This document shows positions 54,059-64,000 of a DNA stretch of 64,000 nt, one piece after another. Under the pieces are notes generated by a model, which was given only the letters and a program-made list of their open reading frames with translations, did no database searches and was not told the DNA's origin. A program made the translations under genes and the position numbers. Position 1 is the stretch's first letter. Each line of letters begins with the position of its first letter. This DNA is from an uncultured Colwellia sp. (lineage in GTDB: Bacteria; Pseudomonadota; Gammaproteobacteria; Enterobacterales; Alteromonadaceae), in NCBI GenBank assembly GCA_913062815.1, contig CAJXWZ010000001.1, forward strand, positions 124,001 to 188,000, given 5' to 3'.

Positions 54059-54480
54059 TCAAGCCCTAACTTCGGTTAGGGCTTTTTTGTATCTATCGAT
54101 ATGTCGAATTCTATAGTCGATTCCACTAGCACCAATAAAATCATATATCCCACCTATTCTGCACGCTATACGTGACTTAATCCTGTTATATAGATAAGTT
54201 CATAGGCACGAAATACACACCTTTTCGAATTAGCCATACTAGAGCACTAATTAGAATTAGAATTAGAATTAGGGTAAGTATGCTTGGTTTGATTGGTTTA
54301 TCTCTTGATATAACGTTTATTTGTTAATTTATGCGATTAGAAAAGGATTTAATCCGTTGCTATAGGGTAAAAGGGTTGATGTATAAGCCACTAAAACTGC
54401 GGGTATGGTTTATTGGGATAAGTTAGTTGATGGTGTAAATATCCGAACTGGGTCTTGGCACCAGTGATAGACTTTGTTAG
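54059..54480. repeat. Element left-end noncoding repeat, copy B
   Basis: Diverged copy of 35044-35456 including terminator and 'gatggtgtaaatatccgaactgggt'. Confidence 0.85.
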
Positions 54481-55036
54481 TGTAACTTTAAAGTGACTAA
54501 TTACCAGTCAACCCTAAATTTTTACTAGCCTGTATAACTAACTATTCACAACAAATACCACATAATTTGTTACGCGAAGTATTTCAAGATTTCAAAGATT
54601 GGATTGTTCTTGAGTTCATTCAGCAGACTCAAACACTCTAAGAGGTTGTTAATAACTCGCCTGGCATAATTACCTAAGTTCAATTACTAAAGCGTCGTAA
54701 ATTGATTCAAACATACGCAGTCACGTTGCAAGCACTAGAAAGATTAATTAACGGGTTTTAACACTGAACCTACATCAATAGGTATATCAGCAAAACGCAA
54801 AGCATTATTGGAATTACCCCCGCATATTGCAATTTAATTTAAATTGCCGAAATCAATCATAATTGTAACAACCTGTAAAATAAAGTAAAAACTCTAAAAT
54901 CGCCGAGATTGGTATACAAATTGCTGTAGTCAGATTACCGCTACGTTTTGAATTAACAGCTCTTCGTTTAATTCATGCGTATTTAACCGCGTAGCGATCT
55001 GTCTTGTATGCACTAATTATATTTGAGAGGTAAAAA

Positions 55037-55534
55037 ATGTACCGATTTAGATCTAAGATTCTCGTTTTCATATCAACGATGGTGTTGCTACTCAATATAA
55101 GCTGTGGTGGCTCGTCTGAAGATTCTGGAGACTCACCTGTTAGCAATGATTCACCACCTGCTTCTACTACTATGCAAACCAATATAGACAATCAAAATCA
55201 GCTTGAAGAAGAAGCCACATCTTCTCTTGAGGCAGCAACAGTAGAAGGTAGTTTTGAATTTGGAACACAAAAACCTTTGAGTATTGATTTACAGTTTGCC
55301 AATACTATGTTCAATGAAAAAATATCCATATATTCAACAATAGATGCCGAATCCAACTCACCTATCAATCTACTTGAGCAAGGTACAATCATTCAGTCGT
55401 CTCATTATAAAACGGCAATGTACATAGCCGCTGAGTTAGATTCTCTAATAATTGTCAGAAACGATAATGTTTCAGCTTTTACAGAGGTAGCTATCGACGT
55501 CTCAGGTCATGTCACTCACCTTTTTGAGGAGTAA
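55037..55534 (+). CDS. Predicted lipoprotein
   Basis: Lipobox LLLNISCGGSSEDSG; precedes LruC-domain gene by 5 bp. Confidence 0.75.
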   Translation: MYRFRSKILVFISTMVLLLNISCGGSSEDSGDSPVSNDSPPASTTMQTNIDNQNQLEEEATSSLEAATVEGSFEFGTQKPLSIDLQFANTMFNEKISIYSTIDAESNSPINLLEQGTIIQSSHYKTAMYIAAELDSLIIVRNDNVSAFTEVAIDVSGHVTHLFEE

Positions 55535-55539
55535 ACAAC

Positions 55540-58119
55540 ATGAAGACTTTTTTTTCAACAATACTGATTTTACTCCTTTCAGTTACCCTAACGGTAAAAT
55601 CACAACCTATTTTGCAAGCTAAAATTAGCACGACAAGTATGTCAGAATTCACAAGCTTAGGTTTCTCCGTTGATATCACTGACAACCTCGCGCTATTAGG
55701 AGCTCCAGGTAAAGGAAATGAACGAGGACAGGCATGTTTATATCAAAGAATTGATTCCAATTGGGAGTTACTCACTTGTATAGACCCCACATTTGATGAA
55801 GCAGATGACATTCGCCAATTTGGTCAAACTGTATCTTTATCAGATCAATACTTAGTAATTGGAGCTACGCTACAAAAGCTTGGGAATAATGGAATCGCGT
55901 TTGTCTTTCAGCATGACGGTTCCAGCTATATTCAGCAATCAGTTTTACGAAGTAATGTTTCATACAACAATGACAACTTCGCACATTCCGTTAGCCTATC
56001 AGGCACATATCTAGCCATTGGTTCTCCTGGAATCGCAGCAAGTCATGAAGGCAATGTAAACTTATACAAAAAAACGTCTTCTGGCTGGGTTGAAGATATA
56101 GTAATCACTCCTGATTCACCCTATAAGAGTTCTCGTTTTGGTTCTTCAGTCATGATGTCTGGTGAATATCTCATCATTGGTGATGACCGTCACGGTAAAG
56201 GACACCAAGGTTCAGCATACATTTATCGCCGACTTGATAATATATGGGGCTTGCAGGCAAACCTTAAAGGCGGCGAGTTCACCAAGAATGCCGATTTTGC
56301 AAAATCTGTAGCTATCTCCAATGACTATGCTGTAGTTGGTGCAAGATCTGAAAACTCATCAACTAATAAAAGCCATAAGAAAATTGGTGCAGCGTACGTA
56401 TATAAGCGCACTGGAAAATTATGGAACCACCAAGTACAACTTAAAGCTAGCGATATGGGAAAAGGTGATAACTTCGGAACTAGCGTAGCTATAGTAGGAG
56501 ATTACATCTTAGTTGGCTCAGAAAATGATAGTGCTTCGTCTGGCTCTTCATACCTTTTTAGAAATTTAAATGACAATTGGCAAGAGGTTTCAAAGTTAGA
56601 GGCTGACGACGCCTCTCCTCAAGACAATTTTGGTAATTCAGTCGCTATTTCCAATGGCTACATCGCAATAGGTGCATTTAATAAAAACAAAACAACATCA
56701 AGTATAGGTGTCGGATATATATACGACATCAACGAAGATACAAGCCTCTCAGATAGGGAAAAAGCACTGCAAGAAACATTAGCTTCGATTGATTATAGCT
56801 CTACAAAGGTAGACTCAGATGAAGACGGGTTAAGTGATGATGACGAAATCAATCTTTTCAATACTGATCCTAATAATAGCGACAGTGATAGTGATGGTTT
56901 AACGGATAAAGAAGAAGTTACCATTTATCAATCAAATCCACTAAGTCAAGATAGTGATAATGATGGTCTAACTGATCTTAGCGAAGTTGTTACGTATAAT
57001 TCTGATCCTATACTTGTTGATACCGATGCAGACGGTAGCAGCGATTACGAGGAAGTTATGCAAACAAAAACCGACCCTAGCCTTGTGGATTCCGACAATG
57101 ATGGTTTTACTGACCAGAAAGAGCTTTATACCATGACAACTAGCCCAACACTTGCCGACACAGACGGCGACGGGCTATCTGATCATGAAGAAATTAATAT
57201 TTTTGATACTAACCCACTCGATGCGGATTCCGATAATGACGGCTTCAGTGACGGAAACGAGGTTCACCATTATGAGACAGCCCCATCAGATAATTCCGAC
57301 GTGCCTAATTCTTTAAGTTCTAGTACATCGTTTTATCCGGCTCAAGAGCAATTTGGTACAATGGCATTTGAAGATGAATGGCCAACCGTAGGAGATTATG
57401 ACTTTAATGATGCAGTATTTGATTACAATATCGAAGAAACTAAAGTCGATGGCCTTATCAGCCGGATCGTATTTAAGGTATTACCCACCGCTCGAGGTGC
57501 TATATATGAAAACTCACTACGCTTATTAATCAATACCCCCATAAGCAACATAACGCATGCGACCATGAAATTGAAAGGCACCGTTAACGATGTATCTCCT
57601 ATAGCTGATGATAATCAATCACTGTTTGTTTTAGTCGATGACGTAAAAGAAGCATTACCCCCACCAGAAGGGTACAAAATGACAAATACCTTTTATGGTA
57701 GCCCAAAAGTTAATGGTAATTTATACACCTTAACTGTTCATTTTAACTCACCAATCTCCCCTCTTAAATTAGGTGCCGCACCGTACAACAGTTTCATTTC
57801 TCGCGTGTTAGAAAGTGGTGACCATATGGAAGTACATTTCCCTGGTTACTTTCCTTCAAAGAAAGCATCTAGAAGAAAATTTGGTCGTGCTCAAGACGAT
57901 TCAAATAAATCGAAAGATAGATATTATCAAACTAAAAGTAACTTACCATGGGCGATGATAATCCCGTCAAAATGGCATCACCCTAAAGAACGTATTGATT
58001 TGTCTAATGGGTACCCTGATATCCTGAAATGGGCCTCTAGTAAAGGAAAGCAGAGTAAGGGATGGTACAAGAGTAAACGTAAAGCTAAGTTCGTTTTCGA
58101 AGATGTCCCCGATATATAA
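55540..58119 (+). CDS. Secreted FG-GAP beta-propeller / TSP3-type Ca-binding / LruC-domain protein
   Basis: Repeats SVAISNDYAVVGA; D-rich SDSDGLTDKEEV, SDNDGLTDLSEV; EDEWPTVGDYDFNDAVFDYNI. Confidence 0.88.
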   Translation: MKTFFSTILILLLSVTLTVKSQPILQAKISTTSMSEFTSLGFSVDITDNLALLGAPGKGNERGQACLYQRIDSNWELLTCIDPTFDEADDIRQFGQTVSLSDQYLVIGATLQKLGNNGIAFVFQHDGSSYIQQSVLRSNVSYNNDNFAHSVSLSGTYLAIGSPGIAASHEGNVNLYKKTSSGWVEDIVITPDSPYKSSRFGSSVMMSGEYLIIGDDRHGKGHQGSAYIYRRLDNIWGLQANLKGGEFTKNADFAKSVAISNDYAVVGARSENSSTNKSHKKIGAAYVYKRTGKLWNHQVQLKASDMGKGDNFGTSVAIVGDYILVGSENDSASSGSSYLFRNLNDNWQEVSKLEADDASPQDNFGNSVAISNGYIAIGAFNKNKTTSSIGVGYIYDINEDTSLSDREKALQETLASIDYSSTKVDSDEDGLSDDDEINLFNTDPNNSDSDSDGLTDKEEVTIYQSNPLSQDSDNDGLTDLSEVVTYNSDPILVDTDADGSSDYEEVMQTKTDPSLVDSDNDGFTDQKELYTMTTSPTLADTDGDGLSDHEEINIFDTNPLDADSDNDGFSDGNEVHHYETAPSDNSDVPNSLSSSTSFYPAQEQFGTMAFEDEWPTVGDYDFNDAVFDYNIEETKVDGLISRIVFKVLPTARGAIYENSLRLLINTPISNITHATMKLKGTVNDVSPIADDNQSLFVLVDDVKEALPPPEGYKMTNTFYGSPKVNGNLYTLTVHFNSPISPLKLGAAPYNSFISRVLESGDHMEVHFPGYFPSKKASRRKFGRAQDDSNKSKDRYYQTKSNLPWAMIIPSKWHHPKERIDLSNGYPDILKWASSKGKQSKGWYKSKRKAKFVFEDVPDI

Positions 58120-58420
58120 AAGATATTTGGCATTTATTCAGACACATGAACAATTAGTTTAACTGACATGTCATCAGATATAGACCAACACTCACCAGTA
58201 AGCCATATTTTCAGCAACTAGAAATATGGCTTACTGGTTTACCGATATCTACGAGCCCGATAATTTCCTTTTTTTAATAAGTAGTTTGTTAAATCTGGTG
58301 CTTCCTCATTTTGGCTGTTTATTCATTTACTAATGACTCAAGATCTAATAAACACCAGCTTATATCTACTAATTTTCAAAGAAAAATAACCTTAGGCCAA
58401 GATTCAGGAAGTGCAATAAA

Positions 58421-58680
58421 GGTAAGTTAGAACGAAAGTTTAACGAGGAAGGTTGGTGTAAATGTCTTAAGGATGCGAATGGATATTACATTGAGATAGT
58501 CCTTGTAACGCCTATTAATTACGAAAAATGGTTGCAACACGAGATACGTCTATTGAAAAATGTTCAAGTTAACTTGGGGAGCATTCATAAGTTGATGTAT
58601 GAAATCACCATACTAATAAATGATCGGGCCATTATTGTATTTCAACATGCTATTCATGGTGTTAAGCCGCATAAACAGTG
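58421..58680 (+). pseudogene. Candidate gene remnant at the right end of element 2
   Basis: Open frame without an early ATG: KLERKFNEEGWCKCLKDANGYYIEIVLVTPINYEKWLQHEIRLLKNVQVNLGSIHKLMYEITILINDRAIIVFQHAIHGVKPHKQ*. Confidence 0.4.
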
Positions 58681-58704
58681 ACCTTACCTTTACCAAGCCG
58701 ATAC
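58626..58704. repeat. Element right-end repeat, copy 2
   Basis: gggccattattgtatttcaacatgctattcatggtgttaagccgcataaacagtgaccttacc. Confidence 0.75.
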
Positions 58705-58754
58705 CTTGTAATCAGTAGGTCGCCAGTTCGACTCCGGCAGTCGGCACCATTCAT
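58705..58754 (+). repeat. att core copy C
   Basis: Exact 50-bp match to copy A. Confidence 0.95.
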
Positions 58755-58759
58755 AACGA

Positions 58760-58792
58760 AGCCTCAATAGAAATATTGAGGCTTTTTTATTG
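58760..58792. terminator. Terminator-like hairpin after att copy C
   Basis: gcctcaatagaaatattgaggcttttttatt. Confidence 0.75.
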
Positions 58793-58824
58793 GGTAAAAA
58801 TAAATGCAACAAACTGCCCTACTG

Positions 58825-58885
58825 ATTGTTAATCAGTAGCTAAGTCGTCTTGGCAGTTCGACTCTGACAGTCGGCACCATTCCTT
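58825..58885 (+). repeat. Degenerate tRNA 3'-end / att copy D
   Basis: gattgttaatcagtagctaagtcgtcttggcagttcgactctgacagtcggcaccattcc. Confidence 0.7.
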
Positions 58886-58897
58886 CGTAGGAAGAAA

Positions 58898-59285
58898 GCA
58901 GCCCTAACTTCGGTTGGACTTTTTTGTGTCTATCGATTGGTCGAATTCTAAAGTAGCACTTACTAGCACCAATATTTTATCTAACCTGCATTAATAATGG
59001 CTTATACACCCGTTTCATTAATTAATTTGTGTACTTTATAGGCACAAAATCCTCCCTATTTAACGTAAACCCCATTGGGGCGAATTGGGTATTAGGGTAA
59101 ATTGAATTGTTTTTACAGATTTTCAGGTGTTTTTTACAGGATAAAAAGGATTTCAGCCGTTGCTTAGGGTGTATGGGTTGACGTATAGGCCGCTAAAACC
59201 GTTGGTGAGGTTTATTAGGATAAATTAATTGATGGTGAAATATCCGAACTGGGAATGGACATCAGTGAAAGCCGTTAGTTTAGAA
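58898..59285. repeat. Element left-end noncoding repeat, copy D (most diverged)
   Basis: ccctaacttcggttggactttttt ... ggatttcagccgttgcttagggtg ... gatggtgaaatatccgaactggg. Confidence 0.75.
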
Positions 59286-59408
59286 ACAACATGCGGCACT
59301 CTCTATAAACGATTGCAGATACAAGTTATTACTTTAGACGTCTACTTCATCACATTTTGAAATAAGTAGATATTCAATGGCGGTTAACCCGCCATTGAAT
59401 ATTGTTTC

Positions 59409-62333
59409 TTAAAAGCTGTAATCTAACTTAATACCAGCCGTTCTTCCTCTAGCTCGATACGCAACGTCTTTGGCTGCTCCACCGAAAAGCTCACGCTCGT
59501 TAGGGCCATATTCTGAATCATATTCTTTATCAGTACAATTTTTACACCATAATCGTATTTCAAAACCTTCGGCAAATTCCAATCCAATACTCGCATCTAA
59601 TAAGCCAAGGTTATCTTGTGAATCTTCACCATCAAGCCACCATTGTCTATCACTTGAATAATTATAATCGATTCTAGTGATTAAATAGCGATCGTTAGCT
59701 AAAGGGAGTTCATGCTGAATACCTATATTAGCTGTTTGATGAGCAAAATTAGGCAATTTCTCGCCTTTAAATTTCTTATCAAATGCAGCTTGAGTACCTG
59801 TAGGTAATTTGACGGAATTGGCAGTACGCGCTAAAAGCTCTGACTCTAATCTGCTATGAATACCATCATCAAACTTTGTGATTTCTGAGTCCATAAAACC
59901 AAATGCAGCACTAATGGTAAGGTCTTCAGTTGCTGCAAACTCAATACTACCTTCTATGCCTGAAATATTACTTTCGGGGATGTTATATATACTTTGTACG
60001 AAAATATTGCCGTCAAACTCAAACTGCTGAACATTTTCATAATATTGATAAAAAGCAGCAAAATTCGCGCGTAAACGATTATCCATTAACGTTGATTTTA
60101 GACCAAGTTCGAAGCTGTCTAATGTTTCTTTTTCATATTTATCCGTTAATAAGGCACCAGATGCGTTAAAGCCACCACTTCTAAAGCCTCTTGCGTAAGT
60201 TCCATAGTAAGTGAAGTTACGGTTTGGCGTATAAGCCAAAGAAAATTTAGGTTGCCAAGCTGAGAAGGTATCTTCGATGGTTGAACCTGATTTAGCACAG
60301 TCATCGGGATTAGCTTGAGAATCACAAGCACCCACACCACGAACTGCACCACTACTATCACGTGTATCAACGGTTGGCCCATCAATACGTGTTACCTCAC
60401 GTTTGTCTTCATCATAACGAATAGCACTGGTTAAGGTTAAATTTTCAGTAATTTTATAGTCAGTGCTTAAATAAATAGCCCATGCGGTATTATCTTGTTC
60501 GTTTTGTGTCGCATCGATTAAACCATTACACGTTGAAAAATCAGTTTTAATCGGACCACCAGGATAAGCTGGTTCACAGTCAAAAGGCGCACCGTTGGGT
60601 GTTTCCCAGGTTGATCTAATGGTATCTGCTCTGTCTGTCATTAACATATAAGCGCCAGCAACGTAGCTAAAATCGCCTTCAGTATCAGAAACTAAACGTA
60701 TATCTTGTGAAAATGTTTGCACATCATAATATTGATCACTGCCAACAAAATTCCCAGCAGCCCAAGCGCCTAGTTGATCAGCAAAAAACGCTTGATCGAC
60801 TGGATTGGCCATACTGCTAATCATGTCTTCTACAAATGGCTGAGTATAAAACAATACATTACCCGTTCTGTCGTGCCCTTTGGTTTCGCCAGCAACGCCA
60901 TAACGCTCGTTAGTATCTGTGTAATTAGAAACAGCAGTCAAGGTACCAAAATCAAATTCATGATCTAGCTTAAATGTATGAGTATCTAAAGAACGAATTG
61001 CCGTTGGATTACCATTAGAGTTGATAGGAAATTCATATTCAATATCTTGATCAGACTCTAACCGATAAATATTTCGATACCACATCGCCCCAGCTTCTAG
61101 GTTATTTTGAGCATAGCGAAAATCAAGTGAGGTTTTATCACTAGCCTGCCATAACAGTTGCGCACGAAAATCGTTATTTTCTTCAAAGTCCATATTACTA
61201 CTAGATGGCGAATCACCTGTAACACCTCGGCTATTTCGTTCATATACATTATTTAGGTATTCATTTTCAATCGTGCCCTCAAAACTCTTGTGGTTACCAG
61301 CAACTCTGAAGAATAAATCATCAGTAATTGGTCCACTAAGTGAGCCCGATACTTCAAATAAACCATCAGTACCGATACCTGTAGTGAATTTTCCTTCTAA
61401 GAAGTCACTGGGTTTTTTCGAACTAACAATTAACGCACCACCAATGGCATTTCGACCATAAAGTGCCCCCTGTGGCCCCTTTAACAATTCTATTTGTTCA
61501 ACATCAAAAAATGATTGTGATATTTCAGACGCACTACCAACTTGAACACCATCGACAATTACCGCTACTGCTGGCTCAGAATTTCGAATGGATGAAATTC
61601 CGCGAACAATAATAAATGTTGAGGTTGGGCTTAGTGATTCGACAATAGAAACATTCGGAATTTTGGAGGTAACATCGCGTGCTGATGTTATGTTTGCTCG
61701 ACTAATTAACGACTCTCCCATAGATACAACAGTGTCTGGCACTTCTTGCAAGTTTTCGGATCTGCGACGTGCGGTAACGGTTATTGTTTCTAATTCGACG
61801 CCGACCACCTTGTCTTTATCATTAGTTGCTGCATCTTGTTCTGTATTTGCTTCTTGAGCGCCTTGCGCAGAAGAAAACATTAATGCAAATATTGAAGCTA
61901 AAAGTGTCTTCTGAGTTTTCATTTGTTTATTTCCCAAATTTTCATTGTTATTAGTATTCGGGGATAATGGCTTTATCAAAAAAGCTTTTTTATCTGAAAG
62001 TTCACCTTCAAGGCCACTGTTGTTCAACAAAACAAAGAGTGCTTGTTGTACTGTATAAATGCCTTTAACTGAACTACCCGTTTTATTTTCAACAAGGTCA
62101 TAAGGGAATAGAAATGATATCTTGGCGATATCTGATAACTCATTAAGTGACTGACTTAAAGATTGAACTGGAATATTAAATTCATATTTCTCGTTTATCT
62201 TATTATTTTCTTTTGCTTCAACATTAACGGTGAAAAAGCAAAAACTTAATAAATTAATAACTATTAGCGTCTTATTAACCTGTCCATAAATAAGACGCAC
62301 TAGAAATAAAAATCTACTACTCAAAAGCTTCAT
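59409..62333 (-). CDS. TonB-dependent receptor with N-terminal STN (secretin/TonB short) domain
   Basis: STN-like YEFNIPVQSLSQSLNELSDIAKISFLFPYDLV; plug GPQGALYGRNAIGGAL; C-terminal GIKLDYSF. Confidence 0.93.
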   Translation of the reverse strand: MKLLSSRFLFLVRLIYGQVNKTLIVINLLSFCFFTVNVEAKENNKINEKYEFNIPVQSLSQSLNELSDIAKISFLFPYDLVENKTGSSVKGIYTVQQALFVLLNNSGLEGELSDKKAFLIKPLSPNTNNNENLGNKQMKTQKTLLASIFALMFSSAQGAQEANTEQDAATNDKDKVVGVELETITVTARRRSENLQEVPDTVVSMGESLISRANITSARDVTSKIPNVSIVESLSPTSTFIIVRGISSIRNSEPAVAVIVDGVQVGSASEISQSFFDVEQIELLKGPQGALYGRNAIGGALIVSSKKPSDFLEGKFTTGIGTDGLFEVSGSLSGPITDDLFFRVAGNHKSFEGTIENEYLNNVYERNSRGVTGDSPSSSNMDFEENNDFRAQLLWQASDKTSLDFRYAQNNLEAGAMWYRNIYRLESDQDIEYEFPINSNGNPTAIRSLDTHTFKLDHEFDFGTLTAVSNYTDTNERYGVAGETKGHDRTGNVLFYTQPFVEDMISSMANPVDQAFFADQLGAWAAGNFVGSDQYYDVQTFSQDIRLVSDTEGDFSYVAGAYMLMTDRADTIRSTWETPNGAPFDCEPAYPGGPIKTDFSTCNGLIDATQNEQDNTAWAIYLSTDYKITENLTLTSAIRYDEDKREVTRIDGPTVDTRDSSGAVRGVGACDSQANPDDCAKSGSTIEDTFSAWQPKFSLAYTPNRNFTYYGTYARGFRSGGFNASGALLTDKYEKETLDSFELGLKSTLMDNRLRANFAAFYQYYENVQQFEFDGNIFVQSIYNIPESNISGIEGSIEFAATEDLTISAAFGFMDSEITKFDDGIHSRLESELLARTANSVKLPTGTQAAFDKKFKGEKLPNFAHQTANIGIQHELPLANDRYLITRIDYNYSSDRQWWLDGEDSQDNLGLLDASIGLEFAEGFEIRLWCKNCTDKEYDSEYGPNERELFGGAAKDVAYRARGRTAGIKLDYSF

Positions 62334-62336
62334 TTA

Positions 62337-63527
62337 TTATTCTTTTACTCGTAATTGAACGTGATTATCGTCTAACTTGTTCACACTGATACCAAATCCA
62401 GACTCTAATACGTAGAATAAGGTATCAGTTTCACCCAGCTGAAATTGCCCGCCTATACGCATTGATTTTAGTTGTGGGTCTAAGACATCAATTTTGACTT
62501 GAGTGTGTCGGGTGATCTCTGCAATCACCTCTTCCAAGGACTCTCCGGCGAAAACTAACTTTCCATCTTTCCATGAAAGAAAGCGCGTTACTTCACTGGT
62601 ATCTAATTCATCTATATCGCTGACCTTATCGTTCTGAATGGGAATACTAATACGTTGGCCTGCGGTTAAAGTGCCGAGCATTTTTTTTACGTTGGCGGGT
62701 TGATGACTTACTTCGTTACTAGTTGAAGCAACGTCATTTATTGCAGCGTTATCTTCAAAATCCTTTTCTATTTCAATTGCTTGATAATCATCAGGAATAA
62801 CAACTAAAGTATTCTCGACAATAGCAAGTTCCACAGTCCCTTCGCTAACAAGCACTTCTATCGTTCCATTTAATTTGTGGACAGTAAAAGCTGTTCCAAT
62901 TGCCCGTACTAAACGGTTATCAGCATAAACTTCAAATGGCCTATTGGTATCTTTAGCTACTTCAAAATGTGCCTCTCCCTTAATAAGGTTTATTCGTCGA
63001 TAATCATCGCTATAGTCAACAATTATTCGAGTACTACTGTTAAGCCATAATATCGACCCATCTGACATAGTATGACTGAGATTTTCACCCACTTTGGTCT
63101 GAAAGACTATGTCTTGAGCTTGGTTATCAGTAGGAATATAGGCGATCACTAACCAGGCAAACACACACATGAATAACGGGGCTATCAAAACAGGTTGCAA
63201 TAATTGATTTCTTTGCTTCAGGCAAGCTGATAAGAATGCATATAGTGCAAATATTGGGAAAAAAACTTTAGGTAATATCATGGAAAACACAGATGGTTTG
63301 CGCATTTCTTGAGGTAACATAACGGAAGAAAGTAGATCCATTTCTCCCCAAGAATTCACCATATTTTCTAAACATTTACGATGAACATCACTGGTTGCGA
63401 CCCAAGTATTCAGTGCTTCAATTTGTGCTTTTGACAGTTCAGGAGTATCTTCAAGTAATAAAACCCACTCTGCAGCTTCTTGATTGATGATGGTTTTATT
63501 TGTAAAACCTTCTACGTTAGTATTCAT
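62337..63527 (-). CDS. FecR-family anti-sigma/signal transducer
   Basis: EAAEWVLLLEDTPELSKAQIEALNTWVATSDVHRK; FecR core GEAHFEVAKDTNRPFEVYADNRLVRAIGTAF. Confidence 0.92.
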   Translation of the reverse strand: MNTNVEGFTNKTIINQEAAEWVLLLEDTPELSKAQIEALNTWVATSDVHRKCLENMVNSWGEMDLLSSVMLPQEMRKPSVFSMILPKVFFPIFALYAFLSACLKQRNQLLQPVLIAPLFMCVFAWLVIAYIPTDNQAQDIVFQTKVGENLSHTMSDGSILWLNSSTRIIVDYSDDYRRINLIKGEAHFEVAKDTNRPFEVYADNRLVRAIGTAFTVHKLNGTIEVLVSEGTVELAIVENTLVVIPDDYQAIEIEKDFEDNAAINDVASTSNEVSHQPANVKKMLGTLTAGQRISIPIQNDKVSDIDELDTSEVTRFLSWKDGKLVFAGESLEEVIAEITRHTQVKIDVLDPQLKSMRIGGQFQLGETDTLFYVLESGFGISVNKLDDNHVQLRVKE

Positions 63528-64000
63528 AATACTCTCCCTGAACGAGTGAGCGTTTTAGGTTCTTTTGTGTAATCGGGGACATTTTGTTCGCTGTTATAAA
63601 TAAGAACGGCATCGTTATAAGCACACATGCCTTTGGTAATGTAATTACTGACAGTAATCGTTGAAATATTCATACGTTTGGCGATATCTTTGGTGGCTAA
63701 GCCGTAAACTTTTCTCATAACGACAGCTTGCCGACATTTGTTTGGTAATCCGGCAATGGCTTCACACATCACACCTAGTTTTTCTTGCGCTAAAGCATTA
63801 TTTTCTAAATTATCTAATTCTAGTTTAGCGTCGACCAAATCTATATCTTCAACATATTCATTCAATTGAGTAGAAGCTTTTCTAAAATCAGAGACTATTA
63901 AATTTTTTGCCACCCTAAACATAAAGGATTTTGGTTTAAGCACTTCCTTTTCAAGTGATGACTTATAAGTGCGTAAAAATGTTTCCTGGCATACATCATC
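63524..64000 (-). CDS. FecI-like ECF sigma factor, N-terminus beyond window
   Basis: Reverse strand continues upstream of 63943 as DDVCQETFLRTYKSSLEKEV-LKPKSFMFRVAKNLIVSDFRK; region 4 ATKDIAKRMNISTITVSNYI. Confidence 0.9.
   Translation of the reverse strand, partial: DDVCQETFLRTYKSSLEKEVLKPKSFMFRVAKNLIVSDFRKASTQLNEYVEDIDLVDAKLELDNLENNALAQEKLGVMCEAIAGLPNKCRQAVVMRKVYGLATKDIAKRMNISTITVSNYITKGMCAYNDAVLIYNSEQNVPDYTKEPKTLTRSGRVL

Larger units (their letters stand above)
54009..58754. mobile_element. Element 2: ~4.7 kb tandem element without its own integrase
   Basis: Flanked by the same 50-bp core (54009-54058, 58705-58754); left- and right-end sequences homologous to element 1. Confidence 0.8.

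Noticed and set aside
54246-54275. ATTAGA short tandem repeat, considered as CRISPR or telomere-like
   Set aside because: Only about four imperfect 6-mers without spacers; local slippage within a left-end repeat.
35044-59285. CRISPR array or IS element explanation for the repeats
   Set aside because: Repeats are three to four long diverged copies tied to tRNA ends, with no regular spacers, transposase or terminal inverted repeats.

Overview
Low-GC gammaproteobacterial chromosome segment, Alteromonadales/Colwelliaceae-like judging from gene content (inference only, no search was run). About 1-34.6 kb and 59.4-64 kb look like ordinary chromosome: a Cus-type RND metal efflux operon with PepSY proteins, nrdR-ribD-ribE-ribBX, glyA, an ECF sigma/ABC exporter cluster, a cytochrome c/beta-helix/AraC/TonB-receptor cluster, trmB-yggL-mutY-yggX, and a FecIR/TonB-receptor signalling locus cut off by the window end. 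The main accessory feature is a stack of integrated elements at tRNA-Thr(TGT) (34963-35038). A 50-bp tRNA 3'-end core is repeated exactly at 34994, 54009 and 58705, and a decayed fourth copy lies near 58825. These copies delimit a ~19.0 kb element, which carries a tyrosine integrase, an SF3 primase-helicase, an orphan operon and cargo, and a second ~4.7 kb element with no integrase. Both elements share a ~420-bp noncoding left end and a ~75-bp right end, and a third left-end copy sits at ~58900-59285. The large element's cargo is a compact carrier-protein module (ACP, acyl-AMP ligase, flavin-dependent halogenase-like enzyme, AP-superfamily/TPR protein with an apparently degenerate active site) next to a PEP-CTERM protein. 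This is the best candidate here for an undescribed system. A 3-way-junction RNA-like fold (39162-39254) lies between the integrase and primase modules.
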